From the NCBI GenBank assembly GCA_003255025.1, contig QANY01005052.1, forward strand, positions 558,001 through 622,000: a stretch of 64,000 bases of DNA. Direction: 5' to 3'. Under the pieces are notes generated by a model that worked only from the letters and a program-made list of their open reading frames with translations, was not told the DNA's origin and did not search any database. The position numbers were made by a program, and so were the translations under genes. Source of the stretch: Datisca glomerata (lineage: Eukaryota > Streptophyta > Magnoliopsida > Cucurbitales > Datiscaceae). Below are positions 21,600 through 33,426 of this stretch, piece by piece (the stretch's first letter is position 1; every line of letters begins with the position of its first letter).

Positions 21600-23300
21600 T
21601 CCTTCATTTGATTGGAAAATTCATTTTAGCACAAGGTCTCCTTGACTCTTTTTTGGAAGCTCCTACTTTTTTTTTATTATAATTAGCCATCCTTATCAAA
21701 GCGGCTTCTCTTTTTTCCTCCAGAAAGTCTAGACTTTCGATATTCTGTTCAGCATTGTATCCTTGTTCACTACTGATCTCAAAGTGAGGCATCCAATTTC
21801 AATCGGTATGACAGCTCCTGCGCCAAATGTCAAGGCAAATGGTGTTTCTCTAGTCAACTCTCGTGATGTCGTGCGATATGCCTTTAGAACAGATGGCAAC
21901 TCTTCGACCCACTTCCCTTTGGCAGCTTCTAGTCATTTTTTTCTTCAGATTTTCAATATTGTTATATTCGACCTTTCCACCTGTCCGTTGCCCTGAGGGT
22001 AGTACGGAGTTGACAGTCTATTTTTTATCCAAAGATCATCGCAAAAACTTTTAACTCGACTTCCAGTAAACTGAAGCCCATTGTCTGAAACGAGCACTTT
22101 AGGGGTCCCGTACCTACATATAATTTTTCCATTGGAATTTTCTTACTTCTTCTTCTTTCACTCTCGCTAATGCTTATGCTTCCATCCACTTTGTGAAATA
22201 GCCGGTGCCCACTAGTAAGAATCATTCTGAGCAGGAGTCATCGGTAGTGGACCCACTACATCAATTCCCTATTGCATAAATGGCCACGAGCTCAGGAGCG
22301 TCTGCAATGCTTTGGGAGCCATCTTTGGGACGGGAGAGTATCGTTGGAGTTTGTTGCACTTCTTCACAAAAGACTTTCTTTCTTCTTGCATTTTTGGCCA
22401 GTAGTACCCCTCGTTCGGTAACTTATTGGCTAGCGTTCTTCCACCAGAATGATTCCCACAGATTCGTTCATGTACTTTGGGCATTACGTATTGGGCTTCC
22501 TGAGAATGATCTTCTATACAGATCCCCTTAGATCATGGTGTACCTAACACTCTACTGTTGGAGTTTTCGAGCTTCCATTCTGTCAGCTGGGAGCTTCTGA
22601 TTGAGTAGGTACTACATTATATTCCTCCTCCAATCATTCACCTCGTTTCCCATTGCGACTTCCACTCGCACCAATATCTTTGTGCTTAGCTCGCTCAAAT
22701 ATTCCACTGTTAGTGTTCTTCTAAACGGATTTTGGGCTGACGACCCCAAGTTGGCTAACGCATCTGTCCTCGAATTTTCTACTCTGGGTATTTGTGTAAT
22801 CTCATGGTCTTTGAACAACTGAAGCATTTATTTGGCACTCTGCAAGTTTTCTGCCATCCAGTTGTTTTTCACATTGTATTTTCCTGGGATTTGGTTAGGA
22901 ACTAGCATTGAATCGCAAAAAAGTCTTACCCTGGTTACCTTAAACTTAATCATCAGCCGCATCTACAAATAGAGTCCAAGCGCCTTCTTCTTTTTCCTCC
23001 ATTTTCATGTCAGGTTTTCTGTTGTCATAAGAAAATTCCACAATAAAGTCTGCCAGAACTTGAGCTTTTATGGCGGTACGAGAGGCATAGTGGATGTCAT
23101 ATACCCCGACTTGTATTGCCCACTTTGCAAGTCTCCCAGACATCTCATGCGAGTGTAGTAAGCTTTTTTTGTTTAGAAATTCTATCACCACATTTATGAT
23201 ATGCTCCTGAAAATAATGTCTGAGCTTTCTTGCAGCGACCAACAAGGCGAGTACCAGCTTCTAGATTTTCCCATATCTAGCCTCCACAGCTGTAAAGCTT
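21600..23300 (-). pseudogene. Ty3/gypsy pol remnant: RNase H and integrase
   Basis: Reading from 23245 leftward, an open stretch to 22946 gives RT/RNase H blocks including S-G-R-L-A-K-W-A and T-A-I-K-A-Q-V-L-A-D-F-I, characteristic of Tat pol. The linker D-A-L-A-N-L-G-S follows at 22827-22612. The integrase zinc-binding H-H-C-C region is at about 22484-22269. The catalytic-core block V-L-V-S-D-N-G-L-Q-F lies near 22120-22060, and the integrase C-terminal region lies at 21996-21604. Frames shift between blocks and stops are frequent. The element is inactive. Confidence 0.85.
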
Positions 23301-24058
23301 TTGCTCACAAAGTAAATTGGTTTATAACTTCCTGAAGTATTTCCCATACAATCGGTTCTTTTTCCCGAATTTGACTCTTAGCAACTCCATTGTTATCTTC
23401 TAACATATTCAAATATTTATTTGATATTCTATTCTATAGTCTTTCTATTTTATATATTCATATTAATTATGAATAGATAAGAATGAAGAGTGAAACAAGT
23501 CCTTTGCTTCCTGAAACTCCATCCATATGTGATCATGGTCTCAACCTGGCTTAACAATATGATATAACCGGGCTCATATTGGGGGTGGGAAATTAGTCTA
23601 AAGAAGGAAAACACATAAAGAGTTAGCTCAACGTGTGTGATCCTTTCTACTCCCTCTACTCGTACCATAAAATTGCTAATAAAAAATATATACCTTAAAA
23701 ATAGTGGTTGCCCGATCAACTTGTCTAGCTTGAAATAAAAACCCACGTTAATTTTCAATCAACAATTTATGAGCTTTTGAACAACTGTTATTGGCCTCGA
23801 TTTCTTAACATATAGGACCAAAAATTATGGCTTACTTGTTACTCCCTTATAGATAGACAACAATAATTCTATCCTTGAGAAAGAACTTACCGTTCTTTCT
23901 TGTTCTTCTCTAGGCTCTAAGACAGGCTTCATTGATATGTAGGAGTGCACTCCCATTTTCCCTTTACTATACGCAATTCAAAAAATTCATGCACCCCAAA
24001 GAAAATATCAAAAAATCATATCATAATTTTCTTTTACAGACTCCATATCGATATCATA

Positions 24059-24810
24059 TCTTATCGTAATCTTAAAATGGGCTTATAGGGAAACAACTAT
24101 TGATTTCTCTTTTTACCCTTTAGGCTCCATTGAATAGTTAAGATAAGGTTCTTTTATTTTTTTGTCATTTATATTTTTATTCACTAATAATTTGTATTTT
24201 ATTTTAATAAATATAAAACTCAATAGTTTATACAATTACTCATTAGAAATTTGAAGGTTCGTATAGATGAACTTAAAAATCTATGTACAATATTAATCCA
24301 TTTTGAGTTATATTGTCTATCAGCATGAACTTTTGAGTTGGTATATGATGAGTTCACTTTAATATTTGTTACATTTTTCAGTTTTAGTGTTATACTAAAT
24401 GTAATCTTGCTCAATGTCCATTATCGATAGTAAAACATGGTTTGATAATGGATGTATATGACGAGTTATATTGTCTATCAGCATGTTTTTTCTACTTAAA
24501 AAATGAATACTTTTTTATCTCATCTTACGATATACATTTGCAAGATATGTATTCCTTATTTTTAAAAATTCTTAGTGGATAATTTATCATATTCAAGTGA
24601 TGCATGACTTATCAATACCAGTTTTATCCAAAATAACTTGATTTTATACATAAGAAAATAACATTTTTACCATTACTTATTTTATTTTTATTTTAGATTT
24701 AAGATAATTTCAAATTAGCTAATGTATTTATTTCAACGTTAAATTAATTTTAAATCTTATGATATATCTTAAATTACTTTAACACATGCAAAGCACATGT
24801 TTTTTACTAG
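24059..24810 (+). mobile_element. Non-autonomous Helitron (752 bp)
   Basis: It starts TCTTATCGTAATCTTAAAAT after an A. It ends with the hairpin ACATGC-AAA-GCACATGT, a T-run and CTAG at 24807-24810, then T. It shares the 5' region and an ATTGAATAGTTAAG-type block with the element at 16320. It is inserted 5 bp inside the tip of the palindromic element. No ORF of note. Confidence 0.75.
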
Positions 24811-25041
24811 TATATTAAAAGGATCTTTAAGGGGAAGAAATTTTTGATTTCTTCTTTTACCTTTTATACGTCTTTAAAATATAGTACATATTGGATTTTC
24901 ACATTTTCACTTAACTCACTTACATAATATTATAATAAACATTTTAGTTTACAAACTATCCATAAAATTCCATTATGTAAATAAGCTAAATGAAAATGTG
25001 AACATCTTAATTTGTACTGTATTTTAAGGGAGTATAGAGGG

Positions 25042-25778
25042 TGTTATGGGTATTCCCGGACCGCCAACGACATGGTGCCACGTGAAAGGCCACGAAAAAC
25101 ATTCTACTTAGCTCCAAGAAGAGAAATGTGAGAGCTAAACTCCCAAAAGGGAAGGAACTGACTTGACCAGGTCGACCTTCAAAGGAGCTCGGGAAACATC
25201 AGCCAACATGAACTAGGGGGCTTCGAGGGGTAGGTCTGACTCAGGAGCTCGACTAACCCTATTTTAGGCATCATCATTATTTTCTGAATGTAGCGTTCTA
25301 CGTGGATATCCCCTATTTTTCATAGGCACTAGTCAAATTCAAATCACCATAATGAAGCGCCAAGTCAGCCACCAAACGGTGGCATCCACCACGACTCATA
25401 GGACTAAAGGTAAATCAACATTTAATGCACGTCGGTTCGGGGGACAAAGGCATTTAATGTCGTCCCCAGCTCATCATTTCAATGAAGGCCGTCACCTCAC
25501 TTGAAGCTTACTCGATACTTTTTGCTCTCCCAAGGCTGGGTATAAATATCTCCTCTACAGACTCTGTAAGGTACGCGACTCCTTTCTAAGGAAAATGCTG
25601 CCAAAATTACTCCAGGATACTGACTTAGGCATCGAAGACTCCTCGATGAGGAAACCACCCTCGGTTCTCTTTGTCCTTAGACTTTTTCGTGTGTTTTGTG
25701 CAAACTTCAGGCAGAGAGGATCCACACATGGAGGAGAGACTGCACGCCACCTCACGCATGAGATTTTTGGTAACAACA
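25042..25778 (+). repeat. 5' LTR of the gypsy element
   Basis: The 737-bp LTR starts TGTTATGGGTATTCCC and ends GGTAACAACA, with TG/CA termini. It is clearly similar to 33427-34164 along its length, with scattered substitutions that mark an old insertion. A TATA-like GGTATAAATATC is at about 25539-25550. Confidence 0.95.
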
Positions 25779-25800
25779 ATTAGCGTCGTATGTGGGAAAC
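25779..25800 (+). promoter_or_regulatory. Primer-binding-site region of the gypsy element
   Basis: Right after the LTR the sequence TTAGCGTCGTATGTGGGAA resembles the TTGGCGCCGTCTGTGGGAA sequence usual after plant gypsy LTRs, with three changes. The priming tRNA is not certain. Confidence 0.55.
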
Positions 25801-25859
25801 GATGAGAAAATGGCCATGATCGATGAACCCCTGTAGAACAGCCACGGGATGAACCCGTG

Positions 25860-28800
25860 GAACCATTGGAACTAGTTATTCTCTCACCAGATCAATCGAA
25901 AAAGACGGTCCAAATCAGGTCGATGCTCACCCTAGAGCAGAAAATAGAGACTCATGAAGTTTCTCCGAGACAATAGTGATGTATTCGCATGGACCCAAGA
26001 GGCATGCCTGGCATAGACTAACGCGTTCTCACCCACCACCTTAAAACAGACCAAAATTTTAAGCCAATCACGAAGAAAATGAGGAGTGTGAACGCAGAAA
26101 AAAACAGAGCCATCATTGCGGAGGTGGAGAAACTGCTCCCCGTCGAGTTTATCAGAGAAGTTCAGTACCCACAATGGCTGGCTAACGTCATACTGGTCAA
26201 AAGGTGAATGGCAAGTTGAGGGTTTGTATAGACTTTACAGATTTGAATAAAGCTTATCCTAAAGATAGTTTCCCCTCCTCTGCATAGACCAGTTGGTCGA
26301 TACCACATCGGGACACAACCTACTTAGCTTCATGGACGCTTATTCGGGATACAATCAAATCCTAATGCACCCACCTGATCAGGAGAAAACCTCTTTCATT
26401 ACCAGTCGATGAACTTATTGCTACTTGGTGATGCCTTTCAGACTAAAAAACGTAGGGCCAACTATCAAAGGCTTGTGAACAAGGTGTTCTCAGAGCAAAT
26501 GTCGAGGAACGTGGAGGTGTATGTGGATGACATGCTTGGAAAGAGAAAGGAGTCTACGAACCTAATTGCATACCTCACCAAAACATTCAACACTTTAAGG
26601 GAATACCAAATGAAGTTGAACCCTTCGAAGTGTGCCTTTGATGTTGGCTCGGGGAAATTTCTAGGCTTTATGGTCAACCAATAAGGGATCGAATCCAACC
26701 CTAATAAGATAAAGGCGTTGCTGGAGATGGAGCCTTTAAGAAGCGTCAAGGAAGTCCAATGTCTCACATGGTGGGTTGTAGCCCTCAATCGCTTCATCTC
26801 TCGGGCCACGAATATGTGTATTCCTTTCTTCAAAATGCTGAGGAAGAACGCTTCCTTTGAATGGACCGACGAATGTCAGGAAGCTTTCTTAGCTCTAAAA
26901 AAACTACACGAGCTCCCCACCGTTGCTCTCCAAACCCGTTACTGGAAATATGTTATCCTTGTACCTGGCGGTCTCAGAAACGGTCGTCAGCACCAACCTG
27001 ATCTGAATCGGAGATGACTTCGTCGAGAAACCAATCTACTATGTTATCAAGGCCATGGATGGGTCAGAGAAACGCTACCCGGAACTAGAGAAGATGGCTC
27101 TTGCCTTGGTCAGGGACGCTCAAAAACTTCATCCATACTTCCAAGAGCACTTCATTCAAATTCTTACAAATTCTCCTTTCTTGCAGGTCCTCCAGAAACC
27201 AGTGGCCTTGGGACACATCACCTAGTGGGCAATTGAGCTTAGTGAGTTTGACCTTGGGTTCGTTCCATGAATCATCATCAACGGGAAGAAGGTGGTGGAA
27301 TTCAATGCAGATATGATGATGGGTCATGAAGAATAGCAGAAGCCAGCAAAGCTCTCTTGACCCTATATGTGGATGGCGTCTCCAACAAAATGGGAAGTGG
27401 GGCCGATGTAGTACTCATAGCGCATGACCAGTCTTAGATCGAGTATGCCTTGTGCATTAGATTCAAATCTTTGAACAACGAAGCACAGTATGAGGCACTG
27501 GTAGCAAGTTTGAGACTGGCAAGAACCTTGAATGCGATGACGCTGGAGATTTATACGACTCCCACTGATCATCAACCAAATTAGGGCGGGATATAAGATG
27601 AAAGGGGACAATATGACCGGGTACCTGGCCCAAGCACGAGCCTTCCTCGGAAGGTGTGACTCTTAGATGATCCAACAAATTACCCGGAGCCTGAACACTA
27701 ACGCAGATGCGTTAGCTAAACTGGCCTCCTCTTACGACACAAAGATAAGCAAGACTATGCCTGTGGAATTTTTTTCGTGTCCGAGCATTGGTTGGGAGGA
27801 GGTGTTAGAAACTAGCTGTGCAGCAGCGACTATATCATCTCCCATGCTCGAGTATTTATGAGATGGAACGCTACCTTCAGATAGGAAAAGCCACACGAAA
27901 TATTTCCTTTAGGTTAGCCAATTATATAATTATTGATGGAACTCTGTAAAAAAAAGCCTTTTCATATCCCTACCTGAGGTGTGTCACGCCCAATGAGGCA
28001 CTATACATCATGACAGAGGTCCATGAGGGAGTCTACGGGAACCACAGCTAGGCCTGAGCTCTGCATCATAAGATAAAGATGCATGGGTATTATTGTCCAA
28101 CAATTGTCTTAGATACCAAGAATTTCATGAAAAGGTGCAACAAGTGCCAGAGGAGCGCAAACATTCCACATCAACCGTCAGAGCCGCTTACCTCCATCCC
28201 AAGCCCATGGTCGTTCACCCAATGTGGGTGGATTTAATCGGGCCCTTGCCAATGGGGAAGGGCCAAAATAGATTTGTCATTGTCACCATAGATTACTTCA
28301 CCAAATAGGTAGAGGCGGAGCCTTTAGCCATGATCACGAAGTATAAGACCATGATATTTCTATGGAAGAATGTGATCTGCAAGTTTGGTGTTCCACGCAC
28401 AATTATCACAGATAATGGTAAATAGTTTGACAATGCTAGGTTTGGGTGGACATGTAAACACCTCTGAATCAGGCACTTTACCTCCTCACTAGCCCACCTA
28501 CAGTCCAACGGACAAGTAGATGCGGTTAATAAACCATCAAACAAAACCTTCAAACCAAGTTGGAAGGAAGAAAGGAATCGTGGGTCGATGAAGTCCTAAA
28601 TGTGTTATGGGCTTATAGGACCATGAACAGGACAACGACATCAGAGACCCCATAGAGGTTGGCTTTTGGCAAGAGGTCGTTATACCGATAGAGACGGACA
28701 TCCCCTCCCACCGAGTTCAACGTACGACTTAGAGCAGAATGCCATTGAGTTGAGACACAAACTGGATGAACAAGAAGAGCTAGGGGAACATGCCAACCTA

Positions 28801-29055
28801 CAAAATGAGGCTCACCATCTTACGGCTTCGCGATACTAAAACTCCAGGACAAGGGTCTGATAGTTCTGAACGGGTGACCTAGTCCTACAAAAGAGGAAAG
28901 ATGTAGAGATAGAGGCCCTCGAGCACAATTGGGAAGGACCTTACTTAGTAACATAGGTGGTATGTCCCGTCACGTATCGACTACATGATATGGATGGGCG
29001 GGATCTGATGCACCTTTGAAATGCAAAGCGCCTGAAGATCTACTATCAGTAGTAA
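25860..29055 (+). pseudogene. Ty3/gypsy pol remnant: RT, RNase H, integrase
   Basis: The first recognisable block is the pol N-terminal V-F-A-W-T motif near 25980. RT blocks follow, including R-V-C-I-D-F near 26220, and an intact Y-V-D-D at 26520-26531 inside an open stretch 26409-26684. The next open stretch (26718-27017) is the RT thumb and connection. RNase H starts V-D-G-V-S-N near 27370, and the linker (D-A-L-A-K-L-A-S-S) is at 27667-27861. The integrase zinc-binding motif is near 28010-28150, with the core at 28200-28560. The third catalytic residue context reads N-G-Q-V-D instead of N-G-Q-V-E (codon 28519-28521). There are dozens of stops and frameshifts, so the element cannot move itself. 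Confidence 0.9.
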
Positions 29056-29272
29056 AATAAGAGGTGGGAAATTTTATCTCTATAGGATATAAAAAATAAA
29101 GGCCATTTTTCCCCGAGGGAATGGTCGACGAAAGAAAAAACGATGACTGGCGCGTTGCTTTAGCCTGCCAATTAGAATTAAAGTGATGTTTGCCAAGCAC
29201 ACCATCTCGTCAGATGGGAAATGAGCTATGATTAGAGCGGAAACACCTTACTAGACTCCACTAAACAAAAAG

Positions 29273-29530
29273 TGATGACTAATAAAGGCGGTTTAGTAGA
29301 CCAGTCAGGATTAAACAAAAAATTATGATTGGTAAAGGCGCTCTAGCCGACTAGTCGGGTCGGGATTAAACAAATAATGATGACTAGTAAATATGTTCTA
29401 GCGGACTAGTCAAGATTAAATAAAAAGTGATGACTGATAAAGACGCTCTAGCCGACCAATCAAGATAAAACAAAAAGGGAAGACTGGCAATGCGCTTCAA
29501 CCGGCCAGTCGAGATTAAAAAGTGAAGACT
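29273..29530. repeat. About five 50-bp tandem repeats in the gypsy spacer
   Basis: The unit is about 50 bp: AAACAAAAAGTGATGACTAA, then TAAAGGCGCTCTAGCCGACC and AGTCAGGATT. Each copy differs at several sites and one copy has a 5-bp extension (GTCGG duplicated). It lies between integrase and the antisense ORF. Confidence 0.85.
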
Positions 29531-30510
29531 GTAGCGGCACTCTAGTCCGCAAGTGGGGATCAAAACGTGATGTATACCGAGTTCACCAGCCCATCAGATG
29601 GGAAATGATCTTTGGTTGGAGCAGAAATGCTTGACCATACTCCACGAAACAGGAAGCGATGGCTGGCTCGACGCTCTAGCCTGCCAGTCAGGATCAGAAA
29701 GCTAATACTTTCGAACACACCGTCTCGTCAGGAGCTCCACAAAAAAGTAGGAACATCCAACAGAATTCCAAGAGCAGAAGAGGAAATACTTCGACCTGAG
29801 TAGGTGATGGCCGACCATGCTTCTCAGACCGACCTCCTTTAAAGGGAGCAACTCTTCTGGAAAAGGAATGACAAAGGACAAATACTAATAAAAGCAAGAG
29901 AGAGGCAAAGCCATTGAAGAAGTCATATCCTCATTAAAAAGAAAAAAGAATTAGTACAAGCAAAAGTTTGTTATTATAAAAAAGATGGAACTCCAGAGGT
30001 GTTGGCCAGTCGAAATTAAAAAGTGAAGACTGTAGTGGCGCTCTAGGCCACCAGTCGAGATAAAAAGTTGATGTCTACTGAGCAAACCACCTCTCCAGAC
30101 GGGAAATGATCTCTGGTCGGAGCAAAAATGCTTGACTAGACTCCATGAAATAGGAAGCGATGGCTGGCTTGGCATTTTAGCCTGCCAATCGGGATCAGAA
30201 AGTGACGTCTGCCAAGCATACCAGCTCATCAGAAGCTCTAGAAAAAAGCAGGAACATTCAACAAAACTCTAAGAGGAGAAGAGGAAAAACTCCGACCTGG
30301 GTTGGTGATGGCTGACCATGCTGCTCAACCCGACCTCTTACAAAGGGAGAAACTCTTCAGGAAAGAGAATGACAAAGGATAAATAGTAACAAAAGCAAGA
30401 GAGAGGCAAAACCATTGAAGAAGTCATGTCCTCATTAAAAAGAAAAAAAGAATTATTACGCGCAAAAAAATATTATTATAAAAGTGACAGAACTCGAGAG
30501 GTGTCAGAAG
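29517..30510. repeat. Two direct copies of a roughly 500-bp unit
   Basis: The sequence from AAGTGAAGACTGTAG at about 29520 recurs 501 bp later at about 30021. It includes GGGAAATGATCTCTGGTCGGA, the GGAAGCGATGGCTGGCT block, the AAAGCAAGAGAGAGGCAAA block and the AAAAAGAAAAAAGAATTA end. Each unit starts with a partial copy of the 50-bp repeat, so the larger duplication grew from the same array. Confidence 0.85.
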
Positions 30511-30639
30511 CGAACTCTAGGCAGGCTCCGATGATGGGGCTTGAGTCCCCTAGATTGACTCAAAGGTAAAGAGGCTCCCCCCACGACAGAATCGCCTGGA
30601 ATAGTAGTAAGAGGTTGGGAACCCTTCGCATCAACAAAA

Positions 30640-33010
30640 CTAGGGCTTCAGGGGTGAGACACATGTTCCAAAGGAAAGTTCAGGATGCTCAGGTGTAGAT
30701 CAGGGTAAGCGTTGACAATCTTATCTCGATAACTATCATAGCTAAGGGAGAACTCCAGGAGAATGACAGCCTTGAATTTATGAGATTCTTTGAAATCCTC
30801 CAATTGTTGAGTGACCTCCCTCTCTCGATTTTTAGCTCGAACGAGCCTGTCCTCCTGAAGGTGGAACTTATTCAACAAGGTTTTCTCCTACCGATGAAGA
30901 CTCACGATGACCTTATCACGGTCAGATAACTGAGCCTGTAGGATCTGACAGACTTCTTGGGCTCGAAGCAACTCCCCCTCGAGGCTTATCATTCTCCCCG
31001 CCACAACATGAATTTCCTAAATCTTCCTCGTCAGTCATTCATTAGCCAGTTTAAGGGATTCACACCTTTGAGTCAAGACGACGAATTCAGCCTCATACCT
31101 CGAAGCGGCCTTAGCCGCCAAAAACATGGCGGACCTACAACAGCCGAAATTGACTAACATTGTGAAATTATAGGCAAGGACATACAAACGATAAACCAAT
31201 GGGTAAGGAAATGACAAGCATACATAAAAAGCACTGAAAGAGAAGGTACTTACGCCTAAGGTGTGATCCCCAAAGGCATAAACAAGCTCTATCACCGGGA
31301 GTTCGAGAAGGGTTGCTACCTTATTGGGGTTTGCCTGCACCGACCACCGCTCCATTAACCTCCTCATCTCCTGAGGACTAAGGATTCTCTCCTCCCGCTA
31401 CCAAGGTCATCGAAGCTACCAAGGTCATCGAAGCCTTGCATTTTTTTTACCACCAAGGCCAACCGGCCAGAAGTTGAAGAAGCAGACCTGGGGAGTCGAT
31501 ATGAAGAACCCTCAACCTCGAAATTAGCCACCTCGGTCTGGACCTGAATTGATTGAAGGAAGTGGGAAAACCTCTTGGGAGCCGCATGATCAGGGTCATC
31601 CAGTGATAGGGTTGATCAGGGCTTCTTGGGAAGGTTTCTGATAGTCTTCGGAGAAGGGGCAGAGATGATGGAAGGAAGGAGAGGCAGAGGCGGTGATGTC
31701 GAAGTTCCCTAAGGATGGGTAGCGAGAGGAGGCGTAGGAAGGGTCTCCATCTCTTTCAGCTTCCTGAACTTCTAAGAATGACCGGCCTCCAACAATTTCA
31801 CCTTGGCACCCTCGAGCCCCACCCGGGGTTTGCTCAAAGAAGCCACTTTTGTAAGGAACGGTATGACAATAAGGCTATGCATAGAAAGAAAAAAGAGTAG
31901 GAGGAAATAACATGCAACAAGATATAAGAGCGATGTCACATACACTATGAAGAAAGAGCTTTGAAACTACAAAGGCTGAAATTCTTTGAGTTTGAGCCTG
32001 CTAAACAAACCTTGAAAGAGACCTCAGTCGTGAGACCCGCCGGAGGATCCAAGTATAGTCCTGCCTGGATCAAGGAAGCAAGAGAGGTAAAAAGGCTGAA
32101 GTGGAATTAGCCCACAAGAATTCTAGCTAAATTGCATATCCGGGTCATGAATTCGACAGAGAGTTCCCTCAGTTTCTTCCTCCCCACTACGCACAAGGAA
32201 AGTGAGGAGTTAACATTCTGCTTTTTAGTCATAATTTTACCCGCGGTCCTGAAAATCTGAGGTATAGAGTCTCTGATCCCCGATTCTTCAGGGCGGGACT
32301 CCCAAGATCTAGAAATCATAAACCGACAGCCTTTCTAGTCATGGCACCAGGTGGGAATGTTGTCCAGCAGCCCTTCACCCCCTGGTCCTACAACTAATGT
32401 AGTACCAACATGGAGGTCGGGAGGGAGCTTCCCTACCTAGCTTCTTGGGAAAAAGTCTTTAGCTGAAACAAGAAGTCAAATTCATCCAACAAGAAATCAC
32501 CGCCAGTATAAAGCTTCCACAAGACCCAACATCCCATTAAGACTTTCCAAGAGTTAGGCTGAAGTTGGACCAAGGTTATCCCCATTGAGGAGAACCACCT
32601 CCCGAAGAATAGGTGCAGGGGAAGATGCAACCTGCCTTCCAAAGCAGTTGAGTAAAAACCAATCCCACCGTGACGGGGGCATTAACTCTCTCACCATCGT
32701 CTGACAACCACAGATGGACGTAGTCCAGAAGGTGGTACTTCTCCCGAAGGAGGGATAGATCCCCTTCGATTAGGGAGGAGTGGTAGTCGTCAGCCCCCAA
32801 TAGCCGGGACTCCTACTCGGGCTTATATCCCTTTCAAGGTCAAAATGGGAACTACTAGTCTCGGTCGACGAGACTGAGTCCATGTGATACTTAACGACCA
32901 ACTAGGAGAAAGAATAGACTTGGAAGAAGCACCTAGCAAAATTTCCCTTCGAAAAAAAGGCCCATAGTTTTTCAGGAAGAAGGAAGTAAATGCTGAAGAG
33001 GAAATCACCA
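30640..33010 (-). pseudogene. Antisense extra ORF of the Tat-like gypsy element
   Basis: Minus-strand open blocks at 33008-32823, 32800-32576, 32642-32433, 32319-32107, 31367-31035 and 30878-30648 form one decayed gene running opposite to pol. The block at 32642-32433 contains a F-F-G-R-W-F..G-I-T-L-V-Q-L-Q-P-N-S-W motif. It matches, from memory of the family, the 'putative gypsy-type transposon' domain (Pfam Transposase_28). The last blocks (30878 down) are Glu/Lys/Arg-rich and likely coiled coil. Frames shift many times. The equivalent ORF at 19131-20984 lies in the same relation to its own pol. Confidence 0.65.
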
Positions 33011-33426
33011 GAAAGCTCGTATCCCTTAATTGAGGAAATGGGAGTGATGTGAAGGAAACCGCTCATTTAAAGGTCCTAGGGCGAATGATTCGACAAGTCA
33101 GGATGCAGCCAACCATGAAGTCACAAGCTCAAGGAAATCGAGCACACACATTAATGTGACCGATGACGTGTCGATGGTCGTGGTCACATGGTCCTCGCTC
33201 CTCTCCCCCACTTGCCATCATCAGCACTACTCCCGAGTATGATGAGTTTCCAATTCGTACGAATGCCGAAATTGCACGCAGGAAATTCCATTTCGAAAGG
33301 GCACTAAACCCGCCCAGATTTGATCTCTAAGGAATACTACAATTCGATTCTCGTCCAAAGAAAAGACCTGAGAGTCTTCGGACCTGAGTTGGTAGGACAC
33401 ACACGAGATTCTCGACTGGGGGAAAC

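Larger units (their letters stand above)
18121..23400 (-). mobile_element. Tat-like Ty3/gypsy remnant (minus strand), 5' truncated
   Basis: Order on the minus strand is RNase H and integrase pol blocks (about 23300 to 21600), a spacer with short tandem repeats, an ORF in antisense orientation (plus strand, 19131-20984), then a probable 3' LTR region below about 19080. The last is marked by a minus-strand TATAAATAGAGGC near 18262-18275. Reverse transcriptase, protease, gag and 5' LTR are missing; sequence similarity stops near 23400. The pol-plus-antisense-ORF layout is that of the Tat lineage. Outer boundaries are approximate. Confidence 0.7.

Noticed and set aside
29600..29900. Open frames in the gypsy spacer
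   Set aside because: They fall in the 501-bp duplicated unit and are not conserved as open frames in the second copy.
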